From positions 42,714,759 through 42,778,758 of the forward strand of contig CM039465.1 of NCBI GenBank assembly GCA_022414725.1: a DNA stretch of 64,000 bases. The letters are read 5' to 3'. The stretch is from Microglena sp. YARC (taxonomy: Eukaryota > Chlorophyta > Chlorophyceae > Chlamydomonadales > Chlamydomonadaceae). Shown here in pieces: positions 1 to 10,868 of this stretch (its first letter is position 1; each line of letters begins with the position of its first letter). Made by a program: the position numbers and the translations under genes. Under the pieces are notes generated by a model, which made no database searches, had not been told where the DNA came from, and saw only the letters and a list, made by a program, of their open reading frames with translations.

Positions 1-1500
1 GAGGGTGGGGGGGCGGAGGCGGGGGGCGATGGCGGCGGCATTCAAGCAAGCCTACCTGCGTAGTAGGTGTGACGTTTTCTAAGACTACTTTCTCTGCTCA
101 AGCCGCCGTCATCGTCGCTGCTGTCGCTCTCCTCCCGCCGCTGCTTCTTCTTAGTTCTATTTCAGACCCATACGCTAGCAGACAGTTTTTGATTTTGCCC
201 CTCGCCCCCTTCCCCCCCCACCCACCACACACACCCTTACCACCACACAACACACACACACACACACACGCACAAAAAGCTTGTGAGGCCAATATCTCCT
301 CCACCAATCATAATTAGGGGTCACAGGTCTGCTCTGTACCGAGCATACTAGGTCCTGTGACGTTTCCTCCAAGCCGTCTTACACAGGAAGTTTTTTGATT
401 TTTCCCTGCTACCCCACCAACCACAATGGTGGTGCACACACACACACACACACACACACAAGTCTGCTCTTTCTCTGTCTTTCACCGGGCGCATTTCCTT
501 CCATATTAGGTGCTCTCTAAGCTGGTCCCACGGGTTTACAGGGTTCAGGTAAATTCAAGCACCAAATGTTTTGTTGTATAGTTCGTTTAGGGGTTTAGGG
601 AAGCACAAGTTTTGGGTATGTTTAAGGGTTTAGGGTGTCAAAGTCTGCCCTTCACCAGCGTTCCAGTAGGTGTGACGTTCTCTCAGGCTGCTCCCAAATG
701 TCTGCTCAGGCCGCGGTCCTGTCCATGCCCTACTCCGCCCAGGGTCATGTCAGCAGTCCCGTTGTCGGCACTCATGCCCCTGTTGAAGACATTAATCGAA
801 TGCATCAGTTGTGCGATAGTCTCACAATCACGAATAATTATAAGTTGGAATACAAGCGCGAAGGGGGGGGCGGGGCGGGGGATGAGGTCAGTGTTCAAGC
901 TAGCCTTCCATCTGCGTAGTAGGTACTGACGTTTCTGTGTACAGACTCTGCTCTCTTCTGCGGTCAGGCACTGCCGTCGTCGTCGCTTCATGGTGTCGTT
1001 TTTGCTTTTCGTAATCATTCAATGCATCAGTTAAATAATTCAATCGATCAATCAATCAAGCCAACCATCAATTAATTAATTAATTAAAGGGGGAATCCAT
1101 CATCTACGCGGGGGCCCCTCAGACATACATGCCCAAGCACGAGCCGAGCTCAGTGTTCAAGGGAAGTGCAGCCACCGCTACCTGCGTAGTATCGGTGTGA
1201 TGTTCTCTAAGGCCCTACGCTAGGAAAGATCTTGATTTTGCCCTCTACCCCTCTCAGCCACCACCAACCTCACCACAAAACAAAGTCATGTGCCTCTACC
1301 TGCCATAGTATGTGTGCTATAATGTGCTGTGGTGTTTTGTGTTTGTGTGCGTTGTGTAGGGGGGGGGGGGGGGCGGGGGGGGTGGGGCGGAGCGTGCGGA
1401 GGGGAGAGGCGATTTGTCGTCGGCATTCAAGACAGCCTCTATAGTAAGCGTTCGCTACGTCTCTAATGCTGCTTTCTCCTGGCAGTCGCTCAGGCCCACC
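1..1500 (-). repeat. Five or six decayed tandem copies of a minus-strand exon end
   Basis: A motif of about 60 bp recurs at roughly 45-120, 340-370, 655-715, 900-975, 1170-1210 and 1430-1500. Read on the minus strand the best copy gives SLRKRHTYYA followed by CGCAG/GTAGGC, a plausible donor. The intervals hold (CA)n, G-rich tracts and unrelated sequence. This resembles the donor-side arrays of the large plus-strand gene, but no functional copy can be chosen here and the gene may continue outside the window. Plus-strand frames in this stretch look like shadows. Confidence 0.4.
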
Positions 1501-1816
1501 CAGCGTTACACCTCGTTAGGTCGGTCTGGCTGTGATCGGCGCGCTCGCGCTGGGGTATCTTGTCACCGGCTCAGTCGTCAGTCGGCCAAGCGCGAGGGTA
1601 GCCGGTGCTGTGAGGTGGGCCATCTTGTACCGGATTATGGGGGCGGCCCTGGGTATTGCTGGGATGTAGTCCTGTGTTGCGTACTTGCTACGTTGGCCTT
1701 GGGAACGAGTGGGATAGGGCTGCTTGTTCGCCTACTGCTAATTTCGCAGCAGGCGGCTGCGGTACACCCGGAACAGCTTCCCCATTGGCCCCTATGCCAC
1801 ACAATAGCAAGCTGGG

Positions 1817-2408
1817 CTAGGACCCCCGCCTGTGGGTGTGTTGCCATGTACTAGCCCACGCTGGTGTACCATACAGCAGGGGGGCAGGCCCTTCCAGGGT
1901 GTGTATCCTGCTGGTTTCGGATATAAGCTCAGACAGCCTTGGTGGGGGAGGCATTACCCCGCCTATCTGGGTTGGGGTAGGTTGGCGACACCAGGTGGGC
2001 TTGGCCCCACCGGCTGGTTGAGGGAACACCAGCGTGGCTTGCGGCCCTGCAGCTGGTTTGGGGTACGGGAGCGAGGGCTCTAGGAGCCGCATTGACTGGA
2101 GCGGGGACAGTTGGCTTGGGCTGGCTTGCCGGTGCCAGTGCTGGGGCTGGGGCTGTGGTTGCCCAGAGGCCTGGCAGCAGGGGATGGCCCCAGGGACAAG
2201 GGCTTGGCTGCCGCTGCTGATGGTGCTGCTGTTGCTGCTGGTTTTGGTGGTGGTGCTGCTGCTGCTGCTGGTTTTGATCCTGCTGGTGGTGCTGCTGCTG
2301 CCTGGCTTTGGTGCTGGTGACGCTGGTGGGTGAGATTTAGGCGCCGCTGGTGCTGCTGCCGACATTGTGTTTGGACTTTAAACTTGCTGATAACTCCTCT
2401 GCTACCTG
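1817..2408 (-). CDS. Possible minus-strand exon, low-complexity Ala/Pro/Ser-rich
   Basis: On the minus strand a (CA)-rich intron-like tail ends in CCCACAG near 2409, followed by GTAGCAGAGGAGTTATC and then an ATG frame (2365 down to 1817) beginning MSAAAPAAPKSHPP, with Ser/Thr-rich and Gln/Pro-rich stretches. The same acceptor plus MSAAAPAAPKS start recurs at 2605 and 2831, with the copy adjoining the long frame on the gene-internal side. Another minus-strand frame starting directly at the acceptor is also open for about 100 codons and is Ala/Pro/Lys-rich, so the frame is undecided. The composition is biased and no family is recognised; this could be non-coding. Confidence 0.3.
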
Positions 2409-2930
2409 TGGGTGTGGGTGGTGTGGTTTTGGGTGGCAGTGTGTGTGTGCTGTGCCGGGGGCGGGGGCGCTGTGTGAGGGTGGTATTTAGGTAAGCGGGG
2501 ACAGTACTGGGATGCGTGCTCAGGTAGGGGTGGGGTGGAGGGGGGATGGGGAGTTGGGGGGCTGGGGGGATAAGATTTAGGCGCTGCCGGTGGTGCTGCC
2601 GACATTGTGTTAGGAAATTTATCTTGCTGATAACTCCTCTGCTACCTGTGTGAGTGTGGGTGTGGGTGTGGGTGTGGGTGTGGGTGTGGGTGAGGGGGGG
2701 GCGCTGAGTGAGTGGTATTTAGGTAAGTGGACAGTACTGGGATGCGTGCTCAGGTAGGGGGTGGGGTGGGGGGGATGGGAGTTGGGGGGTGGGGGATAAG
2801 ATTTAGGCGCTGCTGGTGCTGCTGCCGACATTGTGTTTGGACTTTATCTTGCTGATAAGTCCTCTGCTACCTGTGTGAGTGTGGGTGTGGGTGTGGGTGT
2901 GGGTGTGGGTGTGGGTGTGGGTGTGTGTTA
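2335..2930. repeat. Tandem repeat of about 230 bp, three copies, with (GGGTGT)n
   Basis: Three units end at about 2365, 2605 and 2831. Each holds the block complementary to the MSAAAPAAPKS start, the GTAGCAGAGG stretch and a (GTGTGG)n tract (2650-2690 and 2880-2925 are the longest). On the minus strand this is an acceptor-side array: CA-rich tail, AG, exon start. Confidence 0.7.
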
Positions 2931-5355
2931 TGTGCGTGCACAGCCAAAAAAATAAATACAGATATAATGGATTAAATAAACAAATTGGATACACACCCTC
3001 CCACGCCAAGCACACTAAAAATAAAACTTAAACACCTAAAGACACTAAAGAAATGAAGGCGCACTATCTGCAAAGGCTGCGTGGGTTTAGGTTGTAGGAA
3101 TAAGGAATGCATTAATTAAGTACCCGCGAAATGAATACATTAATTAAGTGCCTGCAAAATAAATAGATAAATTAATTAAGCACTTGCGCCATGAATGAAT
3201 AAATAAATGAAATACCTGCAAAATAAATAAATGAAGTATTTCCATAGGTACCTTAGTCCTAGAACACCCTAAGTTGAATCCCCATTGTGATTCAAAGCCG
3301 TACATGACCCCAACTGCTTGGAATCGAATTCTGAGTAGATCATATTGTCGGCAAACGCATCAGCTTGGTGCGTAGCTACTTTCTGTCCGCTTTCACATCT
3401 GGCCTCTGGAGATCGCACGAGCTACCACAAATGAAGATGCTGCGGGACGAAAGGCTTATCAAACCCCTACCTTAAGGTTGGAGGCTGCGCTTCAGCCTTG
3501 GCCTCGGAATTTACTGAAATTGCAGTACTCGAAAATCCACCTCCTATTGTCCCAATCCCACCTCCCACCTTCCAAGTTGCGAATTCACCCCCAATCCCAA
3601 ATCAGAATCGTACTTCAGATGTGGAAGTTTGAAGAAAAGTTGGAAAAGTTCATTTTTCGCCTTAATTTTGAAAGTGAGATTTCAGATTTGAAATTTGAGA
3701 TTTGCAAGTTGAAAGTTGAAATTTGAAATTTGTAAACCCAGTTTTTTTGAAGCTGTTCTACATGCTTTAGAGCAAAACCTGGAACTAAAAATGGTGCAAT
3801 CGAGTCTGTGCAGCTACGTACATGACTAAGGCCACCAAACAAATGTCACTAAAACCAAAACACACCACACGCACTAAAAACTAAAACGCACTAAAACGCA
3901 CTTACCACTAATTCCCACACCCAATGGGTGAGGTGCTCATGCATCCCTCCAGACAGCTGATGCCATCCTGAGGCAATACAGCTGTGCAGTCTACAGCCCT
4001 GCAAAAAATAGCAAATTTGGCGTCGCATATGTTGCTGTATGTGTGTTTGTTTGGGTGGTTATATGCGTGGGGGAGAGGGTGTGTGTAAGAGGGTGCATGT
4101 GTATGTGTGCGTTGGGGGTGGGGGGGGGGGGGGGGCTGGAGGGGAAGTGTACGCCAATAAATACAGTCTGAGTGTATCTGGCTACCCCTGGAATACTATT
4201 GGCTATTGGAGTGATGGAGATGGGCATGGGCAACACCTGCCTATCTGAATAGCCTGAGACTGTAGCGCAAGTACATCGCACATGCTCGTTAGAAAAGGCA
4301 TATGTTTGGGTGCATGGTGAAACATGTAGGGGGCATGGTGAAAAAGACATGTCTTCTAAACGTGGGCCGAGAAGTCGCACCTCACGTCCGCGCTCCTGTG
4401 CTGCAATTAATTGAGGAAGCACACCCGAGGCTGCGTATGGACCGATGGATTTATAGTTATCGCAGCAGTAGCTCTCCCTCGGCTAGGGTGGTAAGGGGTC
4501 GCGCGCTTTGGGGTACTGCTTGCCCTGCGAAATACTTCCGAACTCCTCCCATACAGCTCTCTGAATTGAAGCAGCTAATCAGCTAGCTATATATTCGAGC
4601 AAGTGGTTGGCAGTGGGTAGGAGAAGAAGCGAAGTGAGAAATGCGAATTACAGGGTGTACTTGCAAAACTACGAGACAGCTGTTCGGATGCGTCCAATTT
4701 TTGCAGGTATTAGTAGCAGGTAGGGGGGGGGGGGGGTAGTATTTGGGATGCTAGCTTTCGCAGCTCGGTGGCCGATGCGCAGGAAGACGGGAATTGAATT
4801 GCGGGTTCGCACATGGCTGTACTGCACTGGTTTCATTCGTTTCTCTCGCGATCGCGCTCTGCCATGAGTCATTATCCATCCTAGGAAATAAATGGTGACT
4901 AGGAAATTCGGGACCTTGGGGCGCTGTTCCGAAACGGGCACCTATATGCTACAAACAAATATATGCCGCATGCGCATGAGACTGCCTAATAATAATCGCA
5001 ACTTTTACAAGTAGCAGGATCACGATCGATTTCGTTATCAGGAGGCTGCGAATCTACCTGAATGCAGCTAATGCTGTTTTTTTTTACGATTACATTACAT
5101 TACATGTTAAAGTCTACTTGACACCGCGAGGGTGTATGAGACTCTGTGCTTTAAACAAAAAGAAAAAGCACCCACAAAGCAAAAAAAAACCATTACATCA
5201 GGGGTGTGTCGAGGACAAACAAACCAAACTCCCAACCACCGTTTTGGTGGCGTAGGTATTAAACCCCTTAGAGCAGGACCCAGATCTCAACCACTTACAG
5301 TGGCGGAGGTAAGAAGCTAACAAATGAGAAGTCTCAAGAAGAAAAAAAGGGATAA
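2931..5355. other. Intergenic or intronic, no supported gene
   Basis: 3100-3245 holds a loose A/T-rich tandem repeat of about 35 bp (ATTAATTAAGTGCCTGCAAA-like, four or more units). 3640-3730 holds short TTTGAAATTTGAGATTTG-like repeats. There is a poly-G run at 4119-4137 and another at 4723-4736. A 94-codon plus-strand frame at 4302-4586 (MFGCMVKHVGGMVKKTCLL...) has no recognisable family and no supporting splice or start context, so I do not call it a gene. Confidence 0.5.
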
Positions 5356-5359
5356 TAAA

Positions 5360-6285
5360 TTACGGTGCCACTAAGCAGTCCAGGGCTTCCTGTCTTGCTC
5401 TTCTACAAGTAGAAAGATAGTCGGCTAGGTTGCTCCAAAAAGACTTAGTGCCATTTCCATTCATAAAGGTTCTGAATGTGGAATCGCAGAATTCCACATT
5501 CCATACGGTTAAGTCGGTATCCTCATGGACATGCTATAAATATCTGTAAACAGATTCTGGTAGCGGAGGCGAATATCATTATAAAAAGGGCACTCAAACA
5601 TATGCATTTCATCCTCAGTTTTTTTGGAACCCACACATTTGACAGTGTCTCATTGAGCGAGGGATGTGTGCTCTATCCACCACCCTCATTCTTTCTGTGT
5701 TCAGCCAATGGGAACCCATTCTAAACTGTGCTATAGAACGAATTCTGATCCTGCTTATGTAAGGCGGATGTAAAAGGAATCAAGCCATTCTCATCATTGC
5801 TGTTGGCTGCGAACCATTTTTGGTATCGGAGGCGTTTAAAGCCAACCCTTCTCTCATCAGGGATGTCTCTAACTGCATTGGTGTCACTTGGGTACTTAAA
5901 CCTCCATGACTCAAAAACTTCAGACATAATACCTTCGACATCGACAGCCTCCAAAATGTTGATGTTTTTACTGGATCCTAGCTTGTGGAGAGCACAACGC
6001 AAGTCATGAACCCAGCCAGTGTTGGAGTCAAAAGATTCCTCAAGAGCCATTCTAATGAGATCCTCAGGTTCTTTATGTATGGTCTTGTTCCAGAAGCGCA
6101 AAGCTTGTTTAAGCCAAGCAAAACACAACGGGGTTCTACCCAGCTCTTCCATGATAATATTAGATGTAGTAGATTGGCAAACACCCAATATTTGTTTAAG
6201 TATACCTCTATGCCATTTCTCACAAGCATGGTCATTTGAGATACGATGAGCATGGTCATTTGAGATACGATGAGCATATATCTAC
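5360..6285 (-). pseudogene. LINE retrotransposon ORF2 C-terminus, frameshifted and 5'-truncated
   Basis: The minus strand encodes the region after the reverse-transcriptase core of a non-LTR element, in pieces. RNGIEVYLNKYWGVCQST leads to EELGRTPLCFAWLKQALRFW (from 6188), then a Zn-knuckle-like SMRHCQMCGFQK, TEDEMHMFECPFYNDIRL and a tail with NGTKSFWSNLADYLSTCRRA, stopping with TAA at 5360-5362. The ELGR.PL...W.KQALRFWN and DEMH..FECP patterns are characteristic of LINE ORF2 ends in algae and other protists. At least three frame changes separate the pieces and there is no RT core, so this is a dead 3' fragment. An imperfect 22-nt duplication (6235-6275) lies at its truncated 5' edge. Confidence 0.75.
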
Positions 6286-6329
6286 CTGACTTTTCTACAT
6301 GCCCTTGCTGACCAATGGGCTAATTAAGG

Positions 6330-6640
6330 GCTGAAAAGGGTCAATTCAGGGCCGCGTTAAAGTAAATTTAAGGGGCTACGATACTCAATACGGGCCCTAC
6401 AGTTAAAGCAAACTCAGGGTCAAATTGTAGTCATTTAGAGCTCAATTCAACCTAAATGAGATGCAAGAAATGTGCAATTAAGGTCTGATTAATGGCTCGA
6501 TGGAGGTCCACATTAGGTCCATTAAAGGGCCAATTAAATGCCAATTAAAGGCTAGTGAAGGACTGACTAGGGTCAATTCAGAGTCACGTAAGGGTCAATT
6601 TAGGGGCTAAAATAGTTCATTCGGGCCCCAGAGTTCAAAA
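6330..6640. repeat. Diverged tandem duplication of about 230 bp
   Basis: GGGTCAATTCAG begins related stretches at about 6336 and 6568. Both continue through a variant of AATTTAGGGGCTA and a CGGGCCC motif before diverging. Short GGGTCAA and CAATTAA words recur in between. No coding sequence is visible. Confidence 0.5.
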
Positions 6641-6884
6641 CAAATCCGGCCTTCGACCGTTCAGACCTGGTGAGTAGAATGAGCGGCCTGCGGCCGCTCA
6701 GACCCCCCTTTTTGGCCTGAGCCCCGTTCAGAGATAGTTAATTTGGCCAATCAAGGGGCCCTGAGTGGTTGCATGTACTGGATCTTCTATTCAGAGTTGG
6801 ATTCATGAGCACCCTGAGTCCTTGGGAGCAGCAGCGAAGCAACGCTTCAGAACTGGGCTCCCCGTCCTCTTCAGGATTATTAGA

Positions 6885-7033
6885 GATTGTGTAGACAAGG
6901 GCAGTTCATTGGCACCACTTAAGACCCGGGTGGGCATGGGTGGGTGAATGGGTGGTATGGATGGGTGGATGGGTGGGTGAGTGGGTGGTACGTACGGTAA
7001 TTCCATGTTCCCATGTTGCGCCTCTTATTTCTA

Positions 7034-7080
<47 letters not shown>

Positions 7081-7105
7081 CCCTCCTCAGTTTTTAGGAA
7101 TGACA
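6885..7105 (+). repeat. Dispersed repeat (copy 1) with a 40-nt poly-G run
   Basis: GACAAGGGCAGTTCATTGGC and the following CACTTAAGAC are shared with 51978-52015. CAGCCCTCCTCAGTTTT (7078 on) is shared with 51900-51920. A poly-G run of about 40 nt sits at 7038-7077, and (GGGTGGAT)n precedes it. The two blocks occur in opposite order at the two loci. Confidence 0.6.
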
Positions 7106-9940
7106 CGTCCAATGCTTATAGTTTTCTCCTGATACACGCCTGAAGTAATGACAAAAACATGAATTGGAAAATGGGTTCATTTTCCTTCAAAGGGGTCTCA
7201 AAAAAGCATGGGAAAAAGTACTTGACGAAGGGGTCCATGGCTGTAACCGACTCATGAATCACGATCCCTTTGAAGGCTGGAAATACTGAATACCATTCAT
7301 TACAAATGCGATAAGAATCGCACAATTAAATTATCATCCCAGATGAGATTATGATCTTATATTTTAATTATATTTTATCATTAAATGATCACTGTAAAAA
7401 AAATCGGTTACTAGCCATATTGAATGCATGTAACAATTCAGATCAGCAGCAGAGGTGACAATTGATGGCCGGACCCATGTAACCGAGTTCAAGTTCAAGT
7501 TCAGGTAAAATCAAAACAATTATAGACTTTCACGAGGGGATGGAATAGCAAGCCCTTCTGCCACTTTCATGACCAGGTCACGAGACAATCCGAGAACTGC
7601 CGAGTACAGTAGTAACCGTTATGCTGTTATGTGGCAGTGGCAAACAAGCTGGATTAGACTCAGGTTTCAGCCGAAACCGCTTTGGCAAATGTAGTAGTAG
7701 GACAGACTTATGCGGTATATACGCGAAATCGTGCTGTTTTTTCAAATCTTCGCATTTGCACATTTTCCCAAGAAAGCCGGTCAAATCAGCCGGTCAAACT
7801 TACATCCACGCAACCCGTGTTCGATTTCCGTCGGGGGCGGATTACCTCGGAGCGCCCTTTTTCGCGTAGGGTTGCGGGCTGTGGACGCGGCGTTTTCATT
7901 TCTCGTTTCCCTTCTGTCCTGTGGACTCAATCTAGGGACCTGGAGCATGTATATGATTTCCCCTTGGGAAATTCGCATTTCCGTGCCTCTCGCAGCTCAT
8001 TGCATCAGCGCATTGTGCTTGACAAGGAAATCTGCTGTTTCGCACTAGTTCCTGCAGGTTGCCCAGTAGCAACTGTAGCCTCGGGAGTTGCTGCACCTGC
8101 CTCCATGGAACTTTGGGGAGTCAGTAAGCTATTAAGTTCATTAGCCGTACAGGCCACCAAGATGAATAATAAAGCCATGCCATGCAGTGCCATGCTTTAT
8201 TAATTCTTAACCCCCCAAATATTAAATTGTTCGGATAAGTAAGCAACTATCAGCATGAATAGCGGTGCTCTCGCTTGTTTTATGTCTTGGTGACTCCTTG
8301 TGTACTCCCTTAGAACTATCGGTACTGACAGTACTATGTCAGCTTCCTGTTGACTGCGTCATCGGTTCTTCTGACACGCGCTGTCTAGCCTGTACCCTGA
8401 TCAGGTTCCAGGCTACCGCCCCCTTTCCTCCACTGGTGCCCCTTAATGGGTCTCCTGTGCTTGTAACTTATTCTCGTCTCCGCATTTATAGATTGGCGTG
8501 CTGCACACACAAAGTCCACTCTCCGGAGTGTTAACCAAGCTGATAGGTTATACGGCCCTTTATTTACTACCACTGCTTTGCGATGCAACTTCCGCGAGGA
8601 CCTCCCCGCCATTTTGAGAAACTCCATGACATGGATGGTCTTTCCTGGACGCGCGGATGCGCAGTATCATTCTCAGCGATGGCTGCGACCAATCCTTCCA
8701 ACGGAGGAACGGCTCCTCTTGATGATTGGCTAGACGTTTGTGCACCAGCTGCCTCTGCTAGCGGTCATGAGAGTCCTTCCGCCATCGTGGAAGTAACCCC
8801 CCGGTCATTCCTCCATCTTCTCTTCTTTTTCCTCCCCTGCCGTCTGTCGCCTCCTCCCGTCTGTCGTAGATGACTGTGACGTGCAGACTCAAGTCGGCGA
8901 CTAGCCTGGACATCGGTGGAGATACCCGTCTTCGTCCGCTCGCGTCCTTGACGTCGCTAACCTTTCTCCGGTGTTTGAGGCTCTGCCTGCATACCGGAGG
9001 TTGCCAAGCCGACCAAGCTCCTGCTGATGTCTACGTCGTCTTTGCCCCTTTGCTCTGCCAGCCGACGGTCGGCTCCTGGCATGAGCTTGCGCTCTAGTGG
9101 CTCTGTGCTACCTTCTGGAGAAATTTTTTCGATCAAACTGGCGGATCGCCGGCACTGCCGTAGGATTCGCCAGAGGAGGACGACCTACGCGTCTGGACCT
9201 GGAGATTCTGGAGGTGGTAGGAAGCAGGGGGGTATGGTCAGCACCACTACGGGTGCTGCTCCCTCTACCCCACAACCGGGTGAGTCGAGCGATAGAGGGG
9301 GGGACTTGAGATTGACTGCTTGTGCATCTTTCACCGAGGAGGCTGCCACTGCTGCTTGACAAACATGACACCTCCCCCTGGGCCGACCTCCAGGGGACCC
9401 GCCAGGGCCCCCTACTATTTGCCAAACCGTTTGACATTGCTTAATATGTGTAAGGTATAGCCAGTACCGCCCTCCCGGGCAGCACTATCTTCCATGCAGC
9501 GTGTTGCTTACTTGCTTGTCGAACAACCCTGGAGAGTGAAGACCAGGGTTGAATAGGACGCTTCGTCCTCCGTTGTAGACGCAACGTCGAAAGGTCTGTT
9601 GCGTCGCAGGGAGCAACGTGGGGAGGGTCCGTTGACCAGGAGGGGTTCGTAGCGCCCCAGGATGCAGGGTATACCATTGGTTGCGTCTCAGGCAGCAGAG
9701 CTGGGGGTCCTGCTGAAGTGCCCTGGTAGAGACCACTCAGACTCTATTCGGGGGACGGATCGCTTCACTCCTAGGACCCCCTTGATAACCCAGCATGCCT
9801 CATATTCATGCACGTAAATGCTACTTAGTGTCTGCTGTGCCGGGCCCTAAGAAGATGTTGAATGTGACCAGTGCTCCAGATTTTAGAGCCATACATTCCA
9901 GCAGATTGGTCATATGCCTCCAGCCTTCAAGCCTGCTTTC
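7106..9940. other. Unassigned stretch, no supported gene
   Basis: Mixed-composition, non-repetitive DNA. 7478-7505 holds a reverse-orientation scrap of the CTTGAACTTGAACTTG motif of the dispersed hairpin repeat. Between 8240 and 9380 frames stay open for 70-110 codons on both strands but change often. One (8265-8534, containing LPVDCVIGSSDTR) loosely recalls the end of a retroviral-type aspartic protease, which would make this a decayed LTR-type element, but I see no RT or integrase motifs. I leave it uncalled. Confidence 0.35.
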
Positions 9941-9944
9941 CGTC

Positions 9945-10050
9945 TGCAGTGGTAACATGTATACATCAACTTTAACTTGGTTGCATGGCTTAAGCCAGCA
10001 ATTTGGCTGCTCGCCATCGCCGGAAATAATGAAAGATTGCCAGAAATAAC
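9945..10050 (+). repeat. Dispersed hairpin repeat, copy 1
   Basis: TTAAGCCAGCAATTTGGCTG, then CTCGCCATCGCCGGAAATAA, matches copies at 50125-50215 and 51065-51175. The core CAGCCA-GCAATT-TGGCTG forms a short hairpin. It probably marks the end of a mobile element of unknown type. Confidence 0.6.
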
Positions 10051-10059
10051 GTAATCGGA

Positions 10060-10868
10060 AAAACCCGCGGAAAACTATACAAATTAATCAAATTCTACAT
10101 TTGAATATTATTATCACAAAATTCTTGATCCGCGCGTGGCACCACACGTACCTAACGGTCTCAACTAAGTCTCGTGCACGTGTGCTGAAGTACCTGGATT
10201 CCGGTGCCACCTGTCGCTCCGATAGCCAACACTCTCCGACAATTTCCCGCGTTGTTTGCGACGCCTAGGCCTTGTTCAGCCAACTCTGGGCTTCTCAGCC
10301 GACCGTTTTCCAATTCCCAGCCCCCCCCCGTGGAACCAGGGGGCACATAGCGGATAAGATAGGTTATGATAATAGGCTAAACATTGCCCATGACAGGGCA
10401 CGTGACGGGCACGCGTCAATTAGCGCAGGTTCCGGCCGGGTTCCGCACGCCAGGCCATGCCACGCCAACTGCCATCTTTCTATTTTCTGGCGTTCCTGAC
10501 TTTCTTCCTCTCCTTCCTGGCTTCCTTCCTTTCCTTCTTCCTTGCGCAGCCAAATATTCTTGCGCTGCGACAGCGCACACTCCCATCGGGCAATTGGACA
10601 ATCAGCACGAACCTACTTTGACCAATTTGCGCCATAGCGCTTGCTTATATATAGCACTTCTACCAACAGCGCATGCTCATTAACGGCACTTTAGCAAAAA
10701 GCGCGTGCTCACAGAGTGTATTTATCAATATCTCGACCAGAGTCTCTTGCACGACTAACAGCTAATCGACGTCTTTATTGCGAGCGCGGGGGTGGGGTGA
10801 TAAGGTGGGTACAAGGGTTTGTAGCTTGCTTGTAGCTTGCATGCATGCTTGTTCATAGCTTGCTTGTA
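10060..10868. other. No gene seen
   Basis: Moderately GC-rich unique sequence. A CTTCCTTTCCTTC-type pyrimidine stretch lies at 10500-10545. CTTGCTTGTAGCTTGCATGC-like repeats (10820-10875) lead into the VNTR. Open frames of 61-99 codons overlap on both strands without recognisable content. Confidence 0.4.

Noticed and set aside
575..645. TTTAGGG-like words (GTTTAGGGGTTTAGGG, AAGGGTTTAGGG), possible interstitial telomere repeat
   Set aside because: Only two short, imperfect clusters of two units each; not enough for a telomeric tract.
7116..7325. Minus-strand 69-codon frame in A/T-rich DNA
   Set aside because: No recognisable domain, no good start context, and short enough to be chance.
8265..8534. 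Possible retroviral-type aspartic protease fragment (LPVDCVIGSSDTR)
   Set aside because: The catalytic D(S/T)G is not convincing and no RT, RNase H or integrase motif follows.
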